A program made the translations under genes and the position numbers. A DNA stretch of 64,000 nucleotides from Palsa-295 sp963781105 (GTDB lineage Bacteria; Acidobacteriota; Terriglobia; Acidiferrales; UBA7541): the NCBI GenBank assembly GCA_963781105.1, contig CAWAED010000003.1:248001-312000 (forward strand), read 5' to 3'. Positions within the stretch are counted from its first letter, which is position 1. Each line of letters starts with the position of its first letter. The notes beneath the pieces were generated by a model. That model was not told the DNA's origin, made no database searches, and worked only from the letters and a program-made list of their open reading frames with translations. Shown piece after piece: positions 30,517-38,974 of the stretch.

Positions 30517-31386
30517 ATGATATTGGTCACAGGAGCGAGTGGCACGGTCGGCAAGGCAGTGCTGGCGGAAGTGGCGCGGAGCGGAGCCCCACACCGCGCG
30601 ATGTACCGTTCCAAAACCGACGCCGCGAAAGCCCCCGCCGGAACGGAAACGGTAATCGCAGATTTCGCAGACAAAGCAAGCCTCGCCGCCGCTCTACGCG
30701 GCGTTGAAAGCGTCTATCTGGTGTGCTCGCCCGTACGTGAACTCGTCGAGCTGGAAGGGAACGCAATTGTCGCCTGCGTCGCCGCCGGCGTTCGCCGCGT
30801 CGTGCTGAATTCAGCGCTGGGAGCGGCGGATTATCCGAAATCCTTTCCCAGTTGGCACCGCAAAGTCGAAGACAAATTAAACTCCACGAAAATGGCGCAC
30901 TGCATTATTCGGCCGAATAGCTTCAGCCAGAATGTGCTCACCTACAACGCTCCAAGCATCCGCCAACAAGGCGCCTTTTACGGATCGTTGGGCAACACGC
31001 GCATCAGCTACGTGGACGTTCGCGATATCGCGACGGCGGTTGCCAAAGCTCTGCAGGGAGGCGAGCATGACGGAAAAATCTACGAATTAAACGGTCCGGA
31101 AGCGCTCACGAATACGGACATCGCCGAGAAAATTTCACGCCATGCCGGAGTTCCAGTCCGCTACGTAGATATTCCCGAGGACGCGCAACGCAAGGCGATG
31201 CTGGATCAAGGCATGCCGGAATGGCAGGTGACGGCGCTGCTCGATTTGCAAAGATACTACACGGGCGGGCAGGGCGGCACGGAGGACACGGCGCTTGAAA
31301 ATTTGCTGGGTCGCCCTCCCATCAAAAAGGATCAATTCCTCGCGGAAGTAGCCAGCGAGTTCCGCCCTCAGGCAGCCAAGGCCTAA
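30517..31386 (+). CDS. NmrA-like NAD(P)-binding oxidoreductase
   Basis: A 289-residue atypical short-chain dehydrogenase. The N-terminus MILVTGASGTVGKAVLAEVARSG carries the Rossmann glycine motif. SVYLVCSPVRELVELEGNAIVACVAAGVRRVVLNSALGA and MAHCIIRPNSFSQNVL follow the NmrA/QOR2 pattern, with no clear Tyr-x-x-x-Lys catalytic pair. C-terminal helices include DVRDIATAVAKAL. Relatives reduce quinones or sense redox state through NADP. The divergent HxlR gene suggests induction by electrophiles or oxidants. AACGGGAGAAG supplies the ribosome-binding site. Confidence 0.88.
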   Translation: MILVTGASGTVGKAVLAEVARSGAPHRAMYRSKTDAAKAPAGTETVIADFADKASLAAALRGVESVYLVCSPVRELVELEGNAIVACVAAGVRRVVLNSALGAADYPKSFPSWHRKVEDKLNSTKMAHCIIRPNSFSQNVLTYNAPSIRQQGAFYGSLGNTRISYVDVRDIATAVAKALQGGEHDGKIYELNGPEALTNTDIAEKISRHAGVPVRYVDIPEDAQRKAMLDQGMPEWQVTALLDLQRYYTGGQGGTEDTALENLLGRPPIKKDQFLAEVASEFRPQAAKA

Positions 31387-31440
31387 AGAAGACACACGCA
31401 ATTAACGGGCAGCAGCGGCCACAAAAAAATCGGCGAGTGA

Positions 31441-32496
31441 CTACTGATTGGATGCGGGCGCAACCGCCGCGCTGACGGAAGATTGCGCCACAGGCGGCGG
31501 CGCAGACAACCTCTTCGCGAGTTCTGGCGTAAGCTTTAGCACCACATTCCCGTGAACGACGGCCTGAAAGTGCTGGCCCGCGGGCATCACCGTCGGCTTG
31601 TTCTTGCGAAATTCCCACACCGGCGCGCTCGGCGCAGCCACACCGCCGGAAGGGTTCGCGCTGGTTACTGTCGAAGTGAAATCGATGGGCACGAGGTCGC
31701 CGTTCGCTGCGTCTACATCCTGCATGGCCCACGAAACCGCGCCGGGATGACCCATCCGTCCGGGCTCGGTGATGGCGATTACGCGCGCACGCGCTTCTGC
31801 GCCACGCTGAAAAAGAATCAAGCCATTTACCACCACGTCCTGCACAACCGTCATCTTCACGATCGTGCCTTGTTGTAGTCCGTCAGACGAAATATCCGCG
31901 TTCTGCACGACTGCGATCGCAGTTCCGTCCGGAATATTGACGTCCACCGTGTCAACTGGCTTTGTCGCAGGCTCATCCGAAGCATGCGGGGCCTGAATCA
32001 TCGCCAGAATTACTTGGTCGGGCAGCCCGGCGGAGCGAAGTTTCTGCAACGCTGCAGGCGATGTATCGAAATCGCACTTCGACGATTTGATCTTGCTGAT
32101 GATGACGCCATCGCTGAGGCGCATTCCCCGCATCTTCAGGATGTCTCGGTTGTCCAGCGGAAGTTCCGTTGCGGGCGCCGGAGCACGAGTTGGCTCCGTA
32201 AGCCCAAACGGCGTCGCCTGCCGTCGCGCCGAACCCGGCGTGCCGGAAATGTCGGCGGAACGCACCCAGCCCACTCTTCCGTCCGCCGTCCGCACCTGAA
32301 AAAATTTCGTCCAGCGGGTCAAGACCTCCACTTTCTCATCGCAGCGCAGCTTCCCGAGCTCTTCAATCTGGTCGGTGGTTTTGTACAACAACACATAGGC
32401 GTCGAAGCTCCCACAATATGCATACCCAACCGAGTCGGCGCGTGCCGCACCCGCTGCCGAAAGCGCGAGAATCAGTGCGAGAAGTCGAAGCTTCAT
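31441..32496 (-). CDS. Secreted SH3-type three-module protein, paralog 2
   Basis: Start at 32496 (MKLRLLALILALSAAGAARADS, a signal peptide) with GGGGA just upstream. The 351-residue protein repeats the plan of the gene at 28437: YAYCGSFDAYVLLYKTTDQIEELGKLRCDEKVEVL...DGRVGWV (SH3-like), then IISKIKSSKCDFDTSPAALQKLRSAGLPDQVILAMIQAP, then IPDGTAIAVVQNADISSDGLQQGTIVKMTVVQDVVVNGLILFQRGAEARARV and MQDVDAANGDLVPID. Two cysteines in the SH3-like module and one in CDF are conserved between the paralogs. Both genes carry the same upstream element. The function is unknown; envelope localisation is inferred. Confidence 0.75.
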   Translation of the reverse strand: MKLRLLALILALSAAGAARADSVGYAYCGSFDAYVLLYKTTDQIEELGKLRCDEKVEVLTRWTKFFQVRTADGRVGWVRSADISGTPGSARRQATPFGLTEPTRAPAPATELPLDNRDILKMRGMRLSDGVIISKIKSSKCDFDTSPAALQKLRSAGLPDQVILAMIQAPHASDEPATKPVDTVDVNIPDGTAIAVVQNADISSDGLQQGTIVKMTVVQDVVVNGLILFQRGAEARARVIAITEPGRMGHPGAVSWAMQDVDAANGDLVPIDFTSTVTSANPSGGVAAPSAPVWEFRKNKPTVMPAGQHFQAVVHGNVVLKLTPELAKRLSAPPPVAQSSVSAAVAPASNQ

Positions 32497-32595
32497 GTTA
32501 GTCCCCACAAGGTGACGCGCGGCAAAGCGGCGGGCGCGTCCTGGAATTGACGGCACAATCAGGCGGTTTCTATCTTTGCCGCGAATCAGACTTTC

Positions 32596-32608
32596 GCCAA
32601 TAGTACTT
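32596..32608 (-). promoter_or_regulatory. Conserved upstream element, copy 3 (SH3-type paralog 2)
   Basis: Plus-strand GCCAATAGTACTT, 100 bp upstream of the ATG at 32496, matches the other two copies at 12 of 13 positions. The outer GAAACAGC extension is absent here. On the minus strand TACTAT within it could serve as a weak -10 box, but no good -35 is visible. Confidence 0.5.
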
Positions 32609-32666
32609 GTGACGGGTTAGTAATGAAGGTTTTCAGCGCGGCACACGGGGCTGGTGTGCACGAACA

Positions 32667-35021
32667 TCAGGTCGGCATTTTCAAAAAGAAATACACGGCA
32701 AGAAATCCAAAAATCGCGTCCGGCGCCCATCCCGCGAGTAACGGCGGCAACTGCCCGACCGATCCCATGGCTTCAAACAGCGCCGCCGACGCCCAATACA
32801 CAATCGCAATTCCCACAGCCAGCGCCAAGCCGCCCACCGCCCCGCGTGTTCCCACCAGAAATGCAAATGGAGCGCCGAGAAACACGATGATCGCTGCGAT
32901 CAGCGGAAATGCGAATTTCTTCTGCCACTGCACCGAAAGCCGCGAAGTATCGAATCCCGCATGACGCAGATTCAGAATGTACTCGCCCAATTGACGCCAA
33001 TTCATTTGATACGATTGGCGCACCTCTCGCCGGAAATAGCTCGGCGGCTCGGAAATCTCCGGCAGCGACTCCACCTTAAAAGGCGTATAGCGTGTCACTC
33101 TGCCGCCATTGAAATCGCGGATCCAGCCGCCCGTCAGAACCCAGGTATTTTCCGAAGCTTCCCAGGTCGCGCGCGTTGCAAACACTCGTCGCCGGATTTG
33201 AAACGTCCCGGGACTCAGCTCGAATACATTAAGGCCTCCGAAGAGTTGCTGGTCGGGATCGAAGAACTCGTAATTATAAATCTTGGCGTCCTCGCCGAAT
33301 ATCCATTGATGCGCCGGCTGAAAATAAGTCTGCGGCGGGCGCCCTTTGATCTGGTTGCGCAAAGCATCCTGTCTCTGGTTCGCGTAGGGTAGTAACGTAT
33401 CATCCAGCAAGAACATCGATCCCGCCACCACGCATCCCGCAAGGGTCAACGGCAGCACCAGGCGGTAGAGGCTGATCCCGCTCGCCTTGAAAGCGATCAC
33501 TTCATTATTCTTCGCCATCACTGCCAGCGTCACCAGCGTAGCAACCAGCGTCGCCAGCGGCGCTAGCTGATAAACCATCAGCGGCACCAAGTATCGGAAA
33601 TAATTCAAAACCATCGAAACCGGGACATGGTTCTTCGAGATATCTCCCAACAAATCAAATAGCGTGAACGCGTCAAAAATCATCACGAATCCTGCCAGCA
33701 GCACCAGAAAGTAGTAGAAGAAGCGCTGGAGCAGGTAAACGTCGATAAGCATCGGAAACGCCACCGGATCGCCGGCCGGCAACGCGTGCCGCACTGCTGC
33801 TTCCGGCTTCGCGGCCACGCCGTTGAGCGCTGCTCCGTTCGCGGCAGGTATCGGCGCGGCGTCCGCCTCGCGGCGTTGCGGCGGCCGCGAGCGACGAAAG
33901 AACGAATCGAGCCACGCCAAGACGTGGCTTGGCTTGCGAATCGATTCAATGCGGCGCAGAAAAACCAGTCCGAGTAATATAGCTCCGATGTTCGCAGCCC
34001 ATATTCCGGCCCACGGCGCAATGGATCCTTGCTGCGCCATATGCGCGCCGGTAACAAAGAGGAAGTAATAGCCGCCGATCAGCACCAGGGTCAGAATTAA
34101 TCCAGCGGCCCGCCCGCCGCGCCGAGGCCGCACGCCGATCGGCACACCCAGCAGTGCGAATACAACGCACGCTGCAGGAAAGGCAATCCGGCGCTGGAAT
34201 TCCACCCGCGCATCGCGCCAATTCGGCCCGCGTTCCGCCAGCAACTCCGAAACCGAGCGCTCCGCGTCGCTTAACGCAACGGTCTTCGGCCCGGTGACTG
34301 GATTCGAAAGTTCCACCGGAATTTCGCTCTCGCCAAAAGTCGTAACGTTATAGCGTCGCGGGTCGTGCGGGTCGTACTCGTGCGTGCTTCCGCTGCCTAG
34401 ATGCAGCTCGATCTGACTGTTGTCCGCACCGGCGACCACCTGGGCGCCCTCGGCGATAGTCACGTCGGTGGTCCCTGCTGGTCCCGTGGACGCCAGGAAC
34501 ACTCCCCGCCATCGGGTCGCTGCAGCTTCCACATCTTGTACGTATAATACGAGGTGCGGAAACCGCTCGTCGAAGACGCGCGGCTGAATGGCGTAGGGCG
34601 CCTGCGAAGCGATCAATCGAGCCTCCAGGCCTCGCAGCGTGCGAACGGACAAAGGACTGAGCCAGAACGTCAATATGAGCGTTCCCAGCCCGCAAGCCGC
34701 AGCCACGATTCCGATCGGCCGCAGGAGCCGGCGCAAACTGATTCCGGAAGCATGCAGCGCCACGATTTCGCTGTCCGCAGAAAGCCGGCCAAGGCCAATC
34801 AACACGCCGACCAGGACCGCCATCGGGATCGTGAACGCCAGAACGGGAATCAGCGAACAGAGGAAAATCAGGAGCACCATTCCGATCCCGCCGGAATGGC
34901 GCACGATCAAATCCATCAAGCGGACCAGTTGGGGAACGAAGAAAACGAATGTGAAAACAGCGAGCCCAAGCGCAGCGTGCGAGCCGACTTCGCGTCCGAT
35001 ATATTTATCGAGCAGGCGCAT
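32667..35021 (-). CDS. Fused LptF-LptG lipopolysaccharide-export permease
   Basis: Two complete YjgP/YjgQ-type permeases in one chain of about 784 residues. The first half begins MRLLDKYIGREVGSHAALGLAVFTFVFFVPQLVRLMDL and contains SADSEIVALHASGISLRRLLRPI, the periplasmic jelly-roll and the helices ending IGAILLGLVFLRRI. A Pro/Ala/Arg-rich linker (about 385-430) follows. The second half begins PMLIDVYLLQRFFYYFLVLLAGFVMIFDAFTLFDLL and has MAKNNEVIAFKASGISLYRLVLPL. With LptB ATPase and LptC, LptF and LptG extract LPS from the inner membrane. An in-frame ATG at 35045 would add eight residues; neither start has a strong ribosome-binding site. Confidence 0.9.
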   Translation of the reverse strand: MRLLDKYIGREVGSHAALGLAVFTFVFFVPQLVRLMDLIVRHSGGIGMVLLIFLCSLIPVLAFTIPMAVLVGVLIGLGRLSADSEIVALHASGISLRRLLRPIGIVAAACGLGTLILTFWLSPLSVRTLRGLEARLIASQAPYAIQPRVFDERFPHLVLYVQDVEAAATRWRGVFLASTGPAGTTDVTIAEGAQVVAGADNSQIELHLGSGSTHEYDPHDPRRYNVTTFGESEIPVELSNPVTGPKTVALSDAERSVSELLAERGPNWRDARVEFQRRIAFPAACVVFALLGVPIGVRPRRGGRAAGLILTLVLIGGYYFLFVTGAHMAQQGSIAPWAGIWAANIGAILLGLVFLRRIESIRKPSHVLAWLDSFFRRSRPPQRREADAAPIPAANGAALNGVAAKPEAAVRHALPAGDPVAFPMLIDVYLLQRFFYYFLVLLAGFVMIFDAFTLFDLLGDISKNHVPVSMVLNYFRYLVPLMVYQLAPLATLVATLVTLAVMAKNNEVIAFKASGISLYRLVLPLTLAGCVVAGSMFLLDDTLLPYANQRQDALRNQIKGRPPQTYFQPAHQWIFGEDAKIYNYEFFDPDQQLFGGLNVFELSPGTFQIRRRVFATRATWEASENTWVLTGGWIRDFNGGRVTRYTPFKVESLPEISEPPSYFRREVRQSYQMNWRQLGEYILNLRHAGFDTSRLSVQWQKKFAFPLIAAIIVFLGAPFAFLVGTRGAVGGLALAVGIAIVYWASAALFEAMGSVGQLPPLLAGWAPDAIFGFLAVYFFLKMPT

Positions 35022-35156
35022 GGGTGCGCAAAAAGATTCTACCATGGCGAGCGCGTGGGATTACGGCCGCGCAGCCGCTGAAAATTTGTCCCTGCATCAG
35101 CTGCACCTCGTGGAAAATCACGGTAAACAGTTCAACCCAATCCGAGAGCTTGCCCA

Positions 35157-37346
35157 TTGAGCCGCGTAAACCTGGTTTTAGTCTGGCACATGCACCAACC
35201 GCAGTATCGCGACCCTGCCACGGGCCGTTATATGCTCCCGTGGACCCGCCTGCACGCTCTGAAAGATTACTGGGGCATGGTGAAAGTCCTCGGCGAATTT
35301 CCCGGTGTTCACGCCACCTTCAATTTTGTCCCCTCGCTAGGCGAACAGATTGAGGAATACGCCAGCGGCAAATTCCGCGAACCGTGGTTCGATGTAGCGT
35401 TCGCCGAGGCGGGCAAACTCGATCCCGCGCAGAAAAGGGAAATCCTCGAACGCGGCCTTCAGGTAAATGAAAATTACATCCAGCGCTGGCCGCGTTTCGC
35501 CGAGCTGCAAGCGCAACGTCGCTCCGGCGGCGCCGAAGCCTGTATCGCGAATTTCAGCGAGCGTGACTGGCGCGACCTGCAATTGCTTTCGCAACTCGCG
35601 TGGATGGACGAGCAATATCTTGCAAAAGATCCAGTCGTAAGCGTTCTCGCCGCGAAAGGGAAGGACTACACCGAACGCGATAAAAGCCTGCTGAAGGAGA
35701 AGCAAATCGAGTTGCTGGGAGCGGTGCTTCCTGAATATCGCATCGCTGCTGAAAGCGGACAAATCGAGATCTCAACCACTCCTTATTACCATCCGATTTT
35801 GCCCCTCCTCTGCGACACCGATATCGCCCGCGTCTCGAACCCGCATACGCCGCTGCCGCAGCCGCCCTTCCGCTATCCCGAAGACGCACGCGAACAGTTG
35901 TCACGCGCCCGGGCTTTCCACGAGCGTGTGTTTGGCAAGCCGCCCGCCGGACTCTGGCCCTCCGAAGGTTCCGTCTCCGATCAAGCTCTGGAAATCGCCA
36001 TGGACCTCGACTTCAAATGGTTCGCGACGGACGAAGGCGTGCTGGGCCGCACGCGCAATATAGGCTTCTGGCGCGACGCGGAAGGTTATCCGGAAAACGG
36101 CGCCGATCTTTACACTCCCTGGAAACTGCAGCGTGCTGGCAAGGATATTTTCGGATTCTTTCGCGATCATTACATATCGGACCTTATTGGGTTCGTCTAC
36201 AGCCGCATGGGTGCGGTACCCGCGGCGGAAGACCTGCACCGCCGCATCCGCGCAATCGGCAATCGCGAACCGCAAGGCCGCACCGCCACGATCAGCGTGA
36301 TTCTCGACGGCGAAAACGCCTGGGAATACTACCCGGAGAACGGTCGCCAATTCCTGCGCGAATTTTATCGCCGCGTTCAGGACGATCCCGAAATCCGCGC
36401 GCTCACCGTGAGCGAAGCCGTCGAAACCAACCCCACCGCGCCCACGATGCAGGGCATTTTCCCCGCCTCCTGGATCAATGCGAATTTCGACGTTTGGATC
36501 GGCCACGCCGAAGATGTTCGCGCCTGGGATCTCCTGCGCGACGCGCGCGAAGTCTACGCGCGGAACGCGGCTCGGCAGGGAAGTACGAATTCCGAAAAAT
36601 TGCAACGCGCCTATGAAGCCGTGCTGGCCGCCGAAGGCAGCGACTGGAATTGGTGGTACGGCCCAGAACATGGCTCGGTCAATGATGCCGAGTTCGACGA
36701 GCTTTACCGCAAGCACCTCACAGAAATTTATGCGGCGCTCGGCGAGCACGCACCCGAGGCTCTCGCGCATCCCATCAAAAAAGCGCCCGAGCGCGGGCGT
36801 CGCGAGCCGCCGGAATGCTATCTCCAGGTAAACGTGGACGGTCGCGAGACCAGCTACTTCGAATGGCTGGGAGCCGGGTTGTATACCGCCGATTCGCGCG
36901 GCAGCACCATGCACGGCCGCGGCTGCGCCGTCGCCGATCTGCGCTACGGATTCAGCGCAAGCCATCTTTATCTGCGAGCGGATCCCGTGCCAGAGGCCAT
37001 GGCCGAAGTTCCGGACTTCCAATTGCGCATCACGCTTTGGGATTCGCGTGAGACGCGCATCACTGTGCACATAGAGAAGAAAAAGCTCACGCGCTGCATC
37101 CTCGAACAGGCTGGCGTCTGCCTACTGCACCCGGAATCGCTCGTCACCGCCGCCTACGCAAAAATTATCGAAGTGGGCTTGGCTCGTGAACTGTTCGATC
37201 TTCCTGGCAGGCGTTCGTTGCTCTTGCGCGTTGCGTTATGGGAAGGCGGATTGCCCGTCGAAGTCCTCCCGGTGGATGGAATGCTCGAGCTAGCGCTAGG
37301 CGAAGACAATTGCGCTTGGAAAATCGAACCGGGGCAAAAAGGGTGA
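35157..37346 (+). CDS. Glycoside hydrolase family 57 protein
   Basis: A 729-residue protein with a TTG start at 35157 (GAGAG eight bases upstream) and the family opening VNLVLVWHMHQPQYRDPATGRYMLPWTRLHALKDYWGM. Further GH57 marks are WPSEGSVSDQALEIAMDLDFKWFATDEGV with the probable nucleophile region at about Glu270, and ISVILDGENAWEYYPENGRQFL with a candidate acid/base Asp384. A C-terminal beta-rich domain follows (YLQVNVDGRETSYFEWLGAGLY...). GH57 enzymes are alpha-amylases, amylopullulanases, branching enzymes and 4-alpha-glucanotransferases; this one has no signal peptide, so an intracellular role in glycogen or maltodextrin metabolism is likely. It is divergent from lptFG. Confidence 0.9.
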   Translation: MSRVNLVLVWHMHQPQYRDPATGRYMLPWTRLHALKDYWGMVKVLGEFPGVHATFNFVPSLGEQIEEYASGKFREPWFDVAFAEAGKLDPAQKREILERGLQVNENYIQRWPRFAELQAQRRSGGAEACIANFSERDWRDLQLLSQLAWMDEQYLAKDPVVSVLAAKGKDYTERDKSLLKEKQIELLGAVLPEYRIAAESGQIEISTTPYYHPILPLLCDTDIARVSNPHTPLPQPPFRYPEDAREQLSRARAFHERVFGKPPAGLWPSEGSVSDQALEIAMDLDFKWFATDEGVLGRTRNIGFWRDAEGYPENGADLYTPWKLQRAGKDIFGFFRDHYISDLIGFVYSRMGAVPAAEDLHRRIRAIGNREPQGRTATISVILDGENAWEYYPENGRQFLREFYRRVQDDPEIRALTVSEAVETNPTAPTMQGIFPASWINANFDVWIGHAEDVRAWDLLRDAREVYARNAARQGSTNSEKLQRAYEAVLAAEGSDWNWWYGPEHGSVNDAEFDELYRKHLTEIYAALGEHAPEALAHPIKKAPERGRREPPECYLQVNVDGRETSYFEWLGAGLYTADSRGSTMHGRGCAVADLRYGFSASHLYLRADPVPEAMAEVPDFQLRITLWDSRETRITVHIEKKKLTRCILEQAGVCLLHPESLVTAAYAKIIEVGLARELFDLPGRRSLLLRVALWEGGLPVEVLPVDGMLELALGEDNCAWKIEPGQKG

Positions 37347-37412
37347 TCGCTTCCACTTCTTCCGCGTGCGCGGACGCGCTCCTTGCGCGAAGGTTCACGA
37401 AATAGCAACGTA

Positions 37413-37441
37413 TTGACATTCGTAACCGTTCGTTAGATATT
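37413..37441 (+). promoter_or_regulatory. Sigma-70-like promoter upstream of the SBBP remnant
   Basis: A perfect -35 hexamer TTGACA (37413-37418), a 17-base spacer, then GATATT (37436-37441; four of six -10 matches). It lies about 110 bases before the start of the SBBP-type pseudogene. Confidence 0.5.
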
Positions 37442-37552
37442 TCGCCTACCCCCTTTCGGTAGTCTCTTGGGATCTCACAATCAGGGTAAGTGTGTCTGCG
37501 GTGTTGGAGCCGCCCAAGCTGGAGCTAGAAGTGTGTTCCCGCGGAGGGCTCC

Positions 37553-38943
37553 TTGCGCGCCAAAGGCTATTTCACCTGCCTGCTCTGCTGCGTCGCGATT
37601 GCGGCTATCTTCATCGTCGTGGATGCAGCCAATCAACGTAAGTCCCAGACCCCACGACACTCCCCACTCATTTCACGATCCGCCCCCACGTCGGTAGAGT
37701 CTGCCAACGTTGCCGCGCTCGCACCTCGCCGCAGCGCTGGAGCCGTGTCGCTCCCGTTTGCATTCGAACCGAATGTCGGGCAGGCCGATCCTTCGGTTCA
37801 ATACATAGGACGCGGAACGAACATGACGGTTCTGCTCCGCGCCGACGGCATTGAAATCGCCGGCGCCGCGCGTTCGAAGAGAGAGGCCGCGATCCTCAAA
37901 TTACAGTTCACGAATCGCGTCTATCTCGCAGGCGGCGCCACTTCCTGGGATTTTCCGTGGCAGTTCAATCTTCAGCCGTTCACGGGGGACGCTGACGCAT
38001 TTGTCGCTGAGCTGGATCCAACGTCAGCGGGCAGCGCGTCGTTGATCGTGTCAACGCCGCTCGGCGGCACCGCCGCGCCGGGCGCGAAGGCCACCGCGGT
38101 CGCCAATGGAATCGCCGTGGATTCGGCACAAAACATCTACGTCGCGGGTGCAACCACTGCCGCCGATTTTCCCACCGCCGCCGCGTTTGGCACCGGAGTG
38201 CGGTTAACCTGCGCCAGTTGCCAGCAAACCCCTTCACTCCCCGACGCCTTTCTGGTGGAGATCGCTCCCAGCGCAGGGGCCACGCCGAGCGTGTCTTTCA
38301 GCGTCGGCAAATTGAATCTCGGCACGCAGCCAGTGGGTTCTCCCACGCCCCCAAACCATCGCGCTGCAAGCCTCCGCCACCGATTTCTGCGTGGATCCTC
38401 CCGGGCTTACCACGCAAACAGTCGCGGCAGGCACTCCGGCTGCATATCAAGCCGACTTAGTCGCGTTCACAGGGTTCACCGGCTCGGTGGCCTTGACTTG
38501 CACGGATCCCGCGACCGCGACCACCTGTATGGTGCAGCCGACGTCAGCGAGCGTCACGGGCAGCGCTCCCGTACCGATTCAAGTCAACGTCACCACAACC
38601 GCAGGAAGCAGTGTTGCATCTCCGAAACCGAGCGTGCCAATGCGCAATGAACCGTTCGCGCCGACGACGTCCAAAAATTTGGCTCGCCGCAGTAATGCTC
38701 ATGGCCCTTTACGGCGTTGCGTCGGTGCGTAGTTCGAAACTGGGGGCACAACTCGCGCAAAGCGTGGCAATCACCGCGCTGCTGGCAATAAGTCTTGCGG
38801 CGTGCTTTGGAGGGAACTCAGCGCAAACCACAACCGGAACACCGAGCGGTACGTACACACTGACAGTGACTGCTGCGTACACGCCAACGGGTTCGTCCAC
38901 GACGGTAACGAGGAGCATTCCGTTAACCCTGATTGTCCAATAA
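37553..38943 (+). pseudogene. SBBP/DUF7948-type secreted protein, frameshifted and internally deleted
   Basis: The gene begins TTG at 37553 after GGAGGG and reads a signal-like N-terminus, then the DUF7948 opening (LPFAFEPNVGQADPSVQYIGRGTNMTVLLRADGIEI). It then jumps directly from AILKLQF into a beta-propeller repeat (TNRVYLAGGATSWDFPWQF; NIYVAGATTAADFPTAAAF), so several hundred residues of a normal family member are missing. At 38348-38352 a five-C run shifts the frame; removing one C restores PTPQTIALQASATDFCVDPPGL. A second shift near 38655-38675 leads into KIWLAAVMLMALYGV...GTYTLTVTAAYTPTG...RSIPLTLIVQ, the usual C-terminus. Intact relatives are large surface proteins. It is almost certainly non-functional, unless the shifts are assembly errors. 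Confidence 0.82.
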
Positions 38944-38974
38944 TCGAGGCCAGCGGCGAGCACAAATCAAAAAA

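Noticed and set aside
35901..37070. 389-codon minus-strand frame within the GH57 gene
   Set aside because: No motif, and it lies wholly opposite a well-supported enzyme; typical antisense openness of this codon usage.
37440..37560. Possible cyclic di-GMP or other riboswitch before the SBBP remnant
   Set aside because: The leader has small hairpins (GCGGTGTTGGAGCCGC) but lacks the conserved GEMM core sequences, so no riboswitch class is supported.
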